Below are positions 48,117-59,000 of a DNA stretch of 64,000 bases, piece after piece; position 1 is the first letter of the stretch; each line of letters begins with the position of its first letter. The notes beneath the pieces are model-generated. The model was not told where the DNA came from, searched no databases, and saw only the letters and a program-made list of their open reading frames with translations. A program made the position numbers and the translations under genes. Source of the stretch: Druceiella hillmani (taxonomy: Eukaryota > Arthropoda > Insecta > Lepidoptera > Hepialidae); NCBI GenBank assembly GCA_039881145.1, contig JAYKKI010000029.1:26702001-26766000 (forward strand). Reading direction: 5' to 3'.

Positions 48117-48579
48117 TCAAGTACAATAATTAACAATTGAGTCATAGTTCTCGAGTCTGAAGGTTATTTTTCTGGAGAAACCTTGATTTTTTGTTATATT
48201 AATATGAACGTATAATAACGGGTCTATTTTTAAAACTAGCTTCACCATTGCTTTTGCGTCCATGTGTGCGGTTGCTGCATCTATAAATGCCGTATTGATG
48301 ATTCCTGACATGAATTCTAAGAAGAGTAAATTCTCTGCTGTAAAAGCCATGTGTATTTTTACTGTCTCGATCTTTCAATTTCGGAATATTTCTTATGAAA
48401 TTCGAAGTCATTATTGTACTGCGCAACCTAATACTGTTTACTAGAGTAGCATTATTTTCTTTTATATATCTAAAATAATTGGAACTGGGTTCATAACCTA
48501 TTAAAACTCGTTGATTATTCAACAAAAATGAATGCTTCATTATTTTGACACTTGAGTAAAATGTTACGTGGTATGACAA
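48117..48579 (-). other. Overlapping open frames, unidentified
   Basis: A 126-codon frame (48579 to 48199) and an overlapping 77-codon frame (48350 to 48117) are open on the minus strand, upstream of the piggyBac remnant. Sequences such as NNQRVLIGYEPSSNYFRYIK do not match a domain I recognise. They may be remnants of another mobile element or chance open sequence. Confidence 0.2.
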
Positions 48580-48599
48580 TAGATAGGCGGCAATAGTAT

Positions 48600-50560
48600 G
48601 AAATAAATGAAGAAAATAATATTTTGATACGGTATAATAACAGGTTTTACCAACATTTTGTTTCTGTTATATACTTATGTTTTATGAAATGTTGGAACTA
48701 TTTAAATTTTAATAAAAATTTAATTGTAATTTAAGCGTAAGTGTTTCAATAAAAAATAATGTATATTTTTCAGGTCATACAATTTAATAAATATTGAATT
48801 CGTATTCTATTATAACGCCATCTCTGTATGATGAGTTTCCCTAGACATGCACGACGCGCTACCAGATGAGTGGAATGTATGGGTTCCATACAAAATTACG
48901 ACCACTTTTTTGTATAGCATGTATGGAAAGTGTTTAATCTATACTTAACCAATGGTTGTTACTGGAAAGCGTGTCTTGACAGGATGCCATTTTATGCCAT
49001 GGTTCAGTAAGGATAAATATCGCGTCTTTACATGTGTACGCGTGCAAGTAGCTAACTTCTAATGTGTAAAATGTTCTCACGAAGACATTTTTTAATTACG
49101 AATAAATAGTAATTAAAAATAATGTATGAAAGATTTGATTATATCAGACATTTAATAATTCATCAGAAATTTAATAATTTACTTTGCACGCTCAGTTTTT
49201 CATAATCTTCGTCAGATATGAATAAAGTTGGCATAAATAGATATTAATATGAAACAGAAATTGCATATAAAATAATTTTTTTATAAACACTGATTTTCCA
49301 ATTCCAAAGTTTTATCAATCTGCAACATTATTTTAAGGTTCGAAAAAATACCCTGAATACTCAATCCCATTTTTGATGGTTTGGAAGACAGGTTAATGAA
49401 ATTTCGAACTCTTCTGTCTTGGGCATATTAAGCGTTATAACATTAACATGGGCTTGAGGTGATACTGGGTTAACACTACATTTCAACAATATCCAGAGAT
49501 TCGTTTTAAGGAAGATAACTCAATGTCTTTTAAAAAGGTACTAGGAAACGGTTTACTAGTTTTATTTAATATTAATATTATAACATGTTGTTGTACTACA
49601 TGTGTTTTTTCCCATAGACATACTGTTTGGACTTAAATTAATAATTATTTTTAATCTCATGATTATAATTCCCAACGATATCCCAAGATGGGATGCGTAA
49701 AAATAATAAAAACCCTTCGCTTCGCGTATGCGGGAAGGTAAGTGATCAATATTTTTTTAATATTTCATGCATACATAGATCTAGAACTATATAAATTGTT
49801 AGTCGAAAAGGGCGGATAATGAGCGGAAATTATTAGGTTTATTTGCTCTAAAACTCTAAAAATTCTGTCCTTAAATATTATTTTATCAATAAAGTAATTG
49901 AATGAGACACTTTGAATTAAATTATAAGAGCCGAATATCTACTGGAAATCCAGAAATAAAATGAATTAAAAGAAATAAAATAATTAAACAAAATTCAAAT
50001 TCAACATATTCCACCTCGCTCATAATATATTCAAGATTCATGAGAATAAATCTCATCATCGTTAGATAGGCCGTTGTTCTAATGCAGATTAGATTGTGAC
50101 AGGGTATGCCTTATAATTTTTACTCACCAGCTCAAATTATATGTAAAGAGAAAAATTTGTCAGTCGTGATCGTAATTAACAAGCCGTAATAAGTTGTGAT
50201 ATTTTTTTGTTTAACAACTTAACTATAAAACTGAATTATTGGTATAATCCTTTGATAATTCAGGCAATGGAAAACCACGAAATGAAAGATAAAAAGTGAA
50301 AATGAAAGTAAATGCATCTCTAAAAAAGAAAAATTGGTATCTAATTATTCCCAATAAATAACTAAGTTACTTATTTTTAAAATCGGTGCCAGCACTGTCG
50401 AATAACTTAAACAAATTAATAATTTAATTTAATTTATGATGTATATTTAAAACCTTGACTTCTAATGCACTCACTATACGAAATTGATTTATAAAGGGCA
50501 TATTTATGATATGATATTTTACTTTTATTTAAAATGGTATCTATTTTGAATTAATTATTT
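48600..50560. other. AT-rich non-coding DNA
   Basis: Nothing recognised except a short GC-rich phrase near 49710-49735 (CTTCGCTTCGCG). Confidence 0.45.
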
Positions 50561-52440
50561 TTTAATTTTTGGTACCTACTTTTTTGAAGTTGGTTTTTTG
50601 TAAGATATTTTATTTTGGGATTTTAGTAATTTAATATTAATTATCTCACTATGACTAACATTCAATTATTTTCTTTCTTAGAATAATGTAAAATTATTAA
50701 AAGTCATTGGCAAAAGCTAGTATATAGATAATTTCCTCTTTGTCTAAAGTTAGTTATCAATAATATACAGAAACGAAGCAAAAGTAATAGCCGCCAGCAG
50801 TAAGCTGTTGCCGTTGAGGAGTTCCACTCCATATCTGGAATCAATATCCGATTTTGCAAATAAAAACTTCCACTTGAGGAGTTCCGTTCTCCATATCCGA
50901 AATCCAATATCAGACTTTACCTAAATTAACAATTAACTAGTAGCAAATATATTAAATTACGATTGATTTACTACTATCTGTTAAGGAGTTGCATTATTCA
51001 CCATCAGACTCTTACATGGTCGATGATGTAGTTATTTTGCTAAGTAACAACGACCAGTCGCTAATAACTTCAATCGCGTTTAATTTACAACCATCCGTTA
51101 ATGATTCACCTCCAGAACTCATCATCAGACCCTGACCTGGTCGATGGTGGAGATATTTTGCAAACTACTAGTAGCAATTATCTTTAATCACCGTTGATTT
51201 ACTAACATGAGTTAAAGGGTTCCATTGTGCATCCCCAGAACATACCATCAGACCCTGATATGGTAAGTGGTGTAATTATTTGGCAAAGTAACAACTATCC
51301 GTAGCAAATATTTTAAATCATAGTTGATTTACTGCCATTTTTTAAGGAATTCCATCGTTCTTTTCTGGACCTCATCATCAGATCATCATAATATTTACAT
51401 GGGACTATATTCTAAAGCATCCTCTTTCAAATAAAAAAAACATTATCATTCAAATCGGTCTACTCGGTAACGAATTATCGCTGAACATTATTAAAAAAAA
51501 AATATTCCGACGAATTGATAAGCTCCTCCTTTTTTGAAGTCGGTTAAAAATATATTTTATTTTAAAATTTTTTGCAATTAATGTATTAATATTAATTATA
51601 ACAATTATTTTCTTTTATATAATATTGGAAAATTATTAAAAGTCACGGGCGAAAGCTAGTAACTAAATAATTGCCTCTTTTGTCTAAAGTTAGTTACCAA
51701 CAACACAGAAATGAAAATATAGCAATAGCCGCCAGTGGTTAGCTGTTAGTTGTTGAAGAGTTCGGTTCTCCATATCCGAAGTTCAATATCAGATTTTGCA
51801 AATAAACAACTACCACTTCAGGAGTTTTACTCTCCATATCCGAAATCCAATATCAGATTTTGCAAAGTTATAACTAAAGTAACAACTGACCAGTAAAATA
51901 TAAATTGAATCATGTTCGATTTACTATCATCCGTTACGGACTCGTCATCATACCCTGACCTGGTCGATGGTGCAGTAATTTTGCAAAGTAATAACAACCA
52001 GTAGTAAATATTTTGAACGTTTTACGTTTGATCCTATAAGGAGTTCACGATCATGTCTCTGACATGATCGATAGTATAGTTATTTTCGAAAATAACAACT
52101 ACCAGTAGCAAATATCTTGTTTCACTTCCAATTTACTACTATCCGTTAAGAAGTTCTATTGTTCATATCCCGATCTTATCATCAGACCCTGGACTGTAGC
52201 AAATATTTGAATCATAATTGATTTACCGCCATTCGTTAAGGAGTTCCATTGTTCGTTTCCGGACCTCATCATCAGATCATCATCATATTTATATTAGACT
52301 ACACCTATTTCACCAACTTTGAAATAAAAAAAGAATCATTGAAGTTGGTACACTCGGTAAAGAATTATCGCTGAACATATGTAAAAAAAAGATTCCGTCG
52401 AATTGAGAATCTCCTCCTTTTTGAAGTCGGTGAAAAAAAA
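50560..52440 (+). repeat. Higher-order minisatellite with Helitron-like 3' ends
   Basis: Large units of about 954 and 885 bp are marked by TTTTTTGAAGT-GGTT at about 50583, 51537 and 52422. Each contains GGCAAAAGCTAGT or GGGCGAAAGCTAGT (CTAG at 50717-50720 and 51656-51659), two copies of CTCCATATCCGAAATCCAA-like phrases, and four degenerate units of 115-130 bp marked by CATCAGACCCTGACCTGGTC, ATTTTGCAAAGTAACAA and GTTAAGGAGTTCCATTG. CTAG followed by T is the Helitron CTRR-T terminus. The large unit appears to have been duplicated together with its internal minisatellite. Confidence 0.7.
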
Positions 52441-53289
52441 TTTTGTTAACGATTTATTTCTCAGAGCCCATAATTATGAATTCGCCTCCAATTTATCACA
52501 TTTTTAAGAATGATAAAATTCTATAAAGGTATCTACCGTCTCAAAAATAATTGTGTAATACATCGTATGAGATATTCCCTCCCCTTTTTTTAACTTTATA
52601 TATTTGTTAAACTGTAAACATTTTGCGTGTAAACAATATCGTTTCCGGATAACGTAAAAATATCAATCTGAGCGTATTCGCATAAAAAATTGAGTATCAC
52701 GGCCATAAATGCCGCAAAACCACTTAAATTTAGGTTAATGAATAAAACAAAAGTTGTATTAGAAAAAATCAGTTCTATGTAGAAAATATATTTAAGTGTG
52801 AATGTCGAAAAGTGTGTACAGATGTTTTAAAATTAAACAAGTAAAATTTTACCTAAACAACCTTTAGTACTAACTGAAAACAAATTACATTCGTTTTTAA
52901 AATTGAAAAAGTAATCAACACGATTTCTTAATACAATGACATCACTGTGACTGCACACTGTAGTGATTACAATTATATAATTAAACTACCAGAAAAAAAT
53001 TATACATATTATATTACAGCTTTGAATAAAATAATCTTATTCAAATGGTTTTTCAGTGTCTTGATAATTTTTTTAAAGTTGTTTCATATCTTAAACTTAT
53101 TATCAAATAATTTTCAATTATATATTTTATTAATAGATATATTGTAGTGTTATTAATTATAATTTTTGTCTTCATTTTCTTGGATTAAACCATCAGATTC
53201 CCTATATTCTGCTGTTTATATTTGAATTTTTCTTTTAATTTATTACATTCAAAAATAAGCTTATTTTTTCTTGGCGACATCGGTGGCTA

Positions 53290-53334
53290 TGACATCGATG
53301 ACTCAGATGAAATATCTCTGAGCCATCGATATCA
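53290..53334. repeat. 18-bp-arm hairpin
   Basis: TGACATCGATGACTCAGA (53290-53307) pairs with TCTGAGCCATCGATATCA (53317-53334) with two transitions that would leave G-U or A-C pairs; the loop is 9 nt. Confidence 0.7.
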
Positions 53335-53510
53335 CACAGGCAATTAGTTAAAAATTGAAATTTTCATTTGATCCTTTAATAATGGTTTCCATATTATTAT
53401 TCGAAATATTACTCATAAATATGTTTTTCAGGTTTCTAATGAATTCTTCACGGCGAAAAAAATGTACATGAATTCTTAGTAGATACAACTGGACTCACTA
53501 TAAAAATACT

Positions 53511-53600
53511 ATGGTGTAAACATTTTGATAGAAAATGTTTTGAAGAAAGAGTACCTCGACGTATTTTGAAAAAAGGACTCAGTTCCTACAGAGTTTGTAC
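53511..53600 (+). pseudogene. THAP-like C-terminal fragment
   Basis: Translates as WCKHFDRKCFEERVPRRILK then KGLSSYRV. THAP fingers contain V-C-S-x-H-F-x-x-x-C-F near the zinc-binding C and H, followed by an R-R-x-L-K-x-G-A-V-P-T end. The Cys, His-Phe, Cys-Phe and RRILKKG parts fit; the terminal VPT is replaced. The N-terminal half of the finger is not readable. It is probably another P-element-type remnant. Confidence 0.35.
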
Positions 53601-53749
53601 CTGTGTGTTTATCAACATCATAATTTGTATTTTATCATTTATAATTAAGCCTCTTATAAACGTTTAGTCTTTTCACAAAGATTGGACAAGCTACACACGG
53701 TTTAGTAAGCGTGCGTTTACTCAATACCGTTTCCGGATAACGTAACGTC

Positions 53750-55075
53750 ACTAGAGAAAATTCATGTCATGTATGTATTTTTAGTTAAAACAGAAAAAAG
53801 TTTTCTTTTTATTGAGTTTAAAATATTATTGTTAGTAATACCTGTAAATATTAACCTGTTTTGCACGATAAATACTTCATATATTTATAATACAATTGGT
53901 AACTATCTTTCACATTAAATTAATTTTTGTTTTCAGATAAAGTTAATGCCAAAAAGTCAAATGTCATCTTATATATATGATATATGTTTTAAAGAGTTTA
54001 TGAATGGAAGAAAGAATAGCAAGAAGAAACAATATAACATCTCACCTAATTGCAGTTTTTAAAATCGGACTGATCCCAGTTATATTCCGTGGTGATGGGT
54101 ATATTATTTTAGTCACTATTAAAATTAAACATCGAATTATCTACGTAATTTAAATTATTAATATTCTGCCGGTTTATGCCGTAATATAACAATGTAAATG
54201 TTATTCAAGGTAAAACACTTCGCACTAGCACTCGATACATAATTACAAGTGATTGTATGCATTGTCCACCTAAACAATATTTTATATATTCCAATTATTA
54301 TAACTGATTTATCGTATCATTACAGGGAAATATTTTGTTATATTTAAATTCTTAACAATAATTTTCTCCACATTTGTATAGGTTATTTTGATTTATAAGT
54401 TACATATATTGTCTCGATATTTTAAATTGGGATGTTTCAAGAATCAATTATCTGCTTTTAATTCTCTAACAGTTTTAATTAATTGTAAATTGTAAAATTT
54501 TAAGCACAATATTTGAATTTATTCAAATGGACGTAAAACTTGTTAAACAAATTAAAAAAAAATTAGTTCTAGAGGTATCTCAATTCCAACTATGGGGGCA
54601 GTAAATAAAACATACAAATAGAAACGACCCATATGCGCCTATCACATACGAATGTACTTCCCCACGTTTTTTTTATTTTTGTTTAATTATTTTTAACAAA
54701 TCTGCTTTCATTATTACAATGCTTATATAATTAAAAGATCTTACACCAAGTCCAGATTAAAGGTTGTACATTGAGCCGAATGCTAGTAATATAATAAAGA
54801 GGAAAGGTTAGAGGGGAAAACGAGCACAAGAGATCATTTTGCGGTGAATAATATAATTAATATATCAAAAAATATAATGTATTTTTTAATTAAAATAAAT
54901 ACAGGACTAAGTTCATGAAAGAAAAAATATAATAAAATCAGTTAATTAACGTGTACGAAGTCCTCTTGCGGGTATTTTGACATTTAAAGGTAAGACACTT
55001 AAAACAATGATGAAGAAACAACATAGACACTACCTTTGTCTATCCTGAAATGTACCCGTGCAAAATTAGGTCACT
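53750..55075. other. AT-rich non-coding DNA
   Basis: Nothing recognised. Confidence 0.45.
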
Positions 55076-55079
55076 AGTA

Positions 55080-55680
55080 AATGAAGTTCAGAAACTAACG
55101 ATTTGATACGTCAGAAGGCTTACACTGGAAAAATCGTTAATAACTGTCGTTCTATAATACGTATCGCATTTCGTTTCGTCGTTAATAAGTATTGGCTTCT
55201 TCCCAATCGAAAATGTCGATGAAAATCACATATATGTACATGCAATATGATAATCATCATTAACTTTTTTATCAGATATCTGTTTACGAAAACCGATCAT
55301 TAAAAGTGTCATTAAATACATATTATTTGTTTTCACCACTAATAAACACGAAAACGCTACAACCGACCGCACGCAATTTTGCTGCTTAACTTTATTCGCT
55401 AGTTTAGGGAGAAGCGCTATAAAATTAACATCGCAATTCAAGTATGAGGAGCGTAATAAATGTTTAATATCCAATTCGTTCGAATGTACAGGTATTACTT
55501 TTTATGTAGGAACATTTGGGCGCCGTCAAGGCGACTATCGAAGGGCCGCTCACTGTAGCCTCGTGAAACGGTTTTGGATGTTATGAAAATTGCATTAATG
55601 TCACCGACCGGAGTGAACGTTAACCACTTTCATAATGATATTGCACTTGATTATATTAAGGGAAAATGCTATGTTGGGAG
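55080..55680. other. GC-richer unique island
   Basis: About 600 bp with raised GC, few homopolymers and no repeats, including a peak at 55510-55575 (GGCGCCGTCAAGGCGACTAT). Short frames (82 and 68 codons) lack recognisable features. A conserved regulatory element or non-coding exon is possible; only comparison with related genomes could say. Confidence 0.3.
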
Positions 55681-55689
55681 AATTTGGTA

Positions 55690-56825
55690 TCGTCCGTGCT
55701 TCGTGAATAAAAAAGTGTTATTATTTCATTTTAACTTCGTGAATTACATTTTTAAACCAATTAATAATTCGTTAATTTAGTAATCATAATTTTACATTAA
55801 ATTGAAGGTTAAATTACCTTAAAACTGAACAATTTAACAAATTTTTTGCTAGACCTTAATGGGTAAAGGAGAAAAACTAGTCATGGATTACAGAAATAAT
55901 AGAAGAAATAATTAGTAAAGAACCGCTTCTGATGAAAAATTTTTTAAATCGGGGACTCACTGTGTTCGGTAAAGAAATTTTTTCCCTATAATTTTTATTG
56001 TCTTTTTTTAAACAAAAAGCAATATTTTTTTAAAACAAAATTACTTTTTTATAAATTTTTTTTTTAAATTTGTTAAAGCAACAAAGTTATATGGTTTCCA
56101 AGTCGAGTGTCCCGACAAAACAGATCCAACCATCAGCGCTTGCAGAAAAACTTTTATAACTGTATTTAAAAAAAACCCTTCCCTTTTTTCAAAGTTTCCT
56201 TTAACAAAGTTTCATCATACGAGACGAGAATTCTTTATTATTTAATTACTATAATAACAAAAGGTTGAGTATATCCAATAATTAATAAAACTATCTTTGA
56301 TAAACACGTTTTTTGTATGTAATATACAATACCTACTTTACTTTCAGATCATCGCAAACTTGAAATGTATATGAAATTAGCTGAAATCATATTTAATAGT
56401 ATTATAAAGAATTGAAGTTATTTATATATTGATATATAAAAGTACGCTTGTTCCCCGTCATAATACAGACATCCATTAAAATAAGATTTTCTAAAATTTA
56501 ATCTTTAAGGGAATTAAAATAATGCCAAATGTTTTTTATTTCAATAAGCGTAAAAAACAAAATTAATCTCAGTCAAAATATCTATTAAAATTAAGATAAG
56601 TTTTCCGCAAGTAGAAATAAAATTAATTTGGTTAGATTAAGAACCAAAAATGGTATTAAGTTTTTATTATTCAAATCAGTATTTTCGCAAATATTTCTAG
56701 AATCGAGGACTCGCTAGTCTTTAACAGCTTTGTCTTGTTGAAACGTTAATGCTTTAAAATTGTTTATATGAATAGACTTGATATCTAATATTCCATATTG
56801 TATTGTTTTTTTTTTAAATCAATAT
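55690..56825. other. AT-rich non-coding DNA
   Basis: Nothing recognised. Confidence 0.45.
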
Positions 56826-56827
56826 TA

Positions 56828-56965
56828 TCTTTGCTAATAGCCCACATGAAGATGTTGTAATACAAGCTAGGTCGTAAATAACTTACAGAAAGTAGAAATA
56901 ATACTACATCACGTAGTTTCATTCAATTGTGAACAATGAATTTCCACAAAATTAACGCCGAATAT
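56828..56965 (+). mobile_element. Hammerhead-like element, copy 3, single monomer
   Basis: Reads as one monomer of the family in copies 1 and 2: TTTGCTAATAGCCCAC, ATGAAGATGTTGTAATACAA, a deletion removing the GAAACC box, CTAGGTCGT, then AGAAATAATACTACATCACG, TAGTTTCATTCAATTGTGAA and ATTAACGCCGAATAT. With C-to-A in the CTGA core and the lost GAAA it cannot be a hammerhead. It shows that the monomer exists without the inverted partner and defines its 3' end. No target duplication was seen. Confidence 0.75.
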
Positions 56966-57231
56966 CATCATCATCAAGATGTTACTCTCCCTTTTTAGAA
57001 AAAACCTCACAACTAATCCACATAAATTATATATAATTTTATAGATAATTGCTTGCTCTACCGGCATCCACAACTAAAAAATTTATTATTGCTATTGTTT
57101 TTGCAAATTAATTAATTATTAAAATTATATACACAAAACAGCAATGCTGCCATCTAACGGCTCAACGTCGATATGATTGACGGTCGGTAAAATTTTTGTT
57201 TAATTTCAAATCCACTCACGTATAAATAAAG

Positions 57232-57364
57232 TGGCGCTTTAGCTCAATGCTTTTGATACTTGTAACTAATATGACAGCTGTGAGTTCATTTTCTCATGTG
57301 TAAATATTTATAATCTACCACGCAAATTGATATAATGCGAAGACTTCGCACGGGTCACGCTAGT
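57232..57364 (+). repeat. tRNA-Thr-like SINE head with Helitron-like terminus
   Basis: TGGCGCTTTAGCTCAATG resembles the acceptor and D arm (A box) of tRNA-Thr, CTTGTAA fits its anticodon loop (TGT), and GAGTTCATTTTCTCA is a decayed B box and T arm. About 40 bp later, GCGAA-GAC-TTCGC (57337-57349) forms a stem-loop 10 nt upstream of CTAG-T (57360-57364), the hairpin-plus-CTRR-T layout of a Helitron 3' end. Either a SINE lies inside a Helitron or a composite repeat spread as one unit. Confidence 0.5.
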
Positions 57365-57369
57365 ATTCA

Positions 57370-58818
57370 ATATTATCAAAGCTGAAATTTAGATAATTTC
57401 GCTAGAATTTGGATTTCCTTCTTTAATTTGATAATTTTCTAATGAACAAAGTAAATGTTTTTATAGATTTGTACATGAAGGCTTTGGTAATTATTCTGTA
57501 CCCGAGACGGTACTGAAAAAAATTATTTTCAAATTGCTCCTAAAACATAAATAGAAGTAGAAATAATTTCATTGTCTTGGCATGCTCTGCCATCACTTTC
57601 AATTTATTAGAAGAAGGTTATGCCTTCTCTAAACCCAGCTTACTTCTTAACATTCTCCAAAGACATAATTATCATAAAGACTTTCTCATAAAGACTACTT
57701 TGACCGTGTTAGTTTAAGTATTAAAAGACTATAAGCGAGACGAGAAAAAATATATCGAAGAGGACAGAAGTAATTTGGAACAAATAGGTTTCCGTTTACT
57801 CCACTAATATGAAACCAATTGTATCATGTTACATTTGTTTTATAACGTGTCTAGTGGTTGTTACATATACGCTAATCAAGTAATTGAAGAACAATGTATT
57901 TTATAAAGAAACAAATTTTATTGCACGAGAAAAATTACTATAATCAAAGGAAATATAACGGCTTGTTACGTCGGAACGTTTACACAGAAAAAAATATTAA
58001 AATAACTGTTGTTTTATGTGAATTAAACAAACCAATGATAAATGATTACCTACAATATTTCTAAATTTAATAATACAAATACATTAACACATATTTCAAC
58101 AAAATAAAAAAAAAATTGCCAATAAGAATCAAAATCGCATGTCAAAATCGTTCGCTTTTAAAAATTTGTCGATGACAGATGATTTCAAAGAGTGTAATTT
58201 AAGAAGAGGCTTGTAACTGAATAATGTAATTAATATGTTGACATTTTCTTGGAAATTTCCGAAGCTAACGGCTGTGAATAATTAAATGGTTTTATTATAA
58301 ATCAGGCCAATAAAGCCTCGTTCGGAAAATTGTCGGACACTGTAGTTGCTGAAATCACTGGCACTTAAACGAAAATTTTGTCATTGTATATGGTTTTTAA
58401 AATTTATATCACCAATTGTAATTTGGTAAATGGTCACTAATATTTCATTAAGTTGCAGAAACGTTATAGTCTTGTGCAATTCCTTAGATTTTGCTTCCTA
58501 GTAATTCAGTTAGATTGAGTTCTCATAGACATGAGTATGCTCATTTTCCTGTAATATTCCATTCAATTTAAATACATTTCATTTTGAAGAAATTAAACTA
58601 CCTAAAAGTAAACAAATTAGGTCACTTCCTAATTTCATTGGACGGATCCACCATCTTTAAACAACAATTTCTAAGTTTCCATAGTTGAAGAGCAACAACG
58701 AAACCATTATAATTTCGTCATGCTCATCTGTCCACATTTCCGTCCATGTGATATATACCATAACTTTTCTAGAGTAAGACCGATTATATAAATTTTATAG
58801 ACATATTTGAATTACGTG

Positions 58819-58820
<2 letters not shown>
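57370..58820. other. AT-rich non-coding DNA
   Basis: Nothing recognised. Confidence 0.45.
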
Positions 58821-58899
<79 letters not shown>

Positions 58900-58916
58900 A
58901 TATATGCGTGTACGTG
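58818..58916. repeat. (TA)n(TG)n microsatellite
   Basis: About 60 bp of TA followed by about ten TG units and a short mixed tail. Confidence 0.95.
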
Positions 58917-59000
58917 TGTTCTTAAATATATCTATAATATACTTGAAGATAATTTATATGAGCGTACTATAAACGAGAAGCCCGGGAAGGATTGGACCAA

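Larger units (their letters stand above)
52639..53747 (+). repeat. 18-bp direct repeat pair bracketing a THAP-like remnant
   Basis: CGTTTCCGGATAACGTAA occurs at about 52639 and 53729, both in the same orientation and both preceded by AATA-like sequence. Between them lie a hairpin at 53290-53334 and the THAP-like fragment at 53511-53600. The repeats may be internal binding sites of a decayed transposon or paired ends of an insertion. Confidence 0.5.

Noticed and set aside
50930..52300. Possible CRISPR-like array
   Set aside because: Units are contiguous and degenerate at 115-130 bp with no conserved short repeat and unique spacer pattern; it is a eukaryotic minisatellite.
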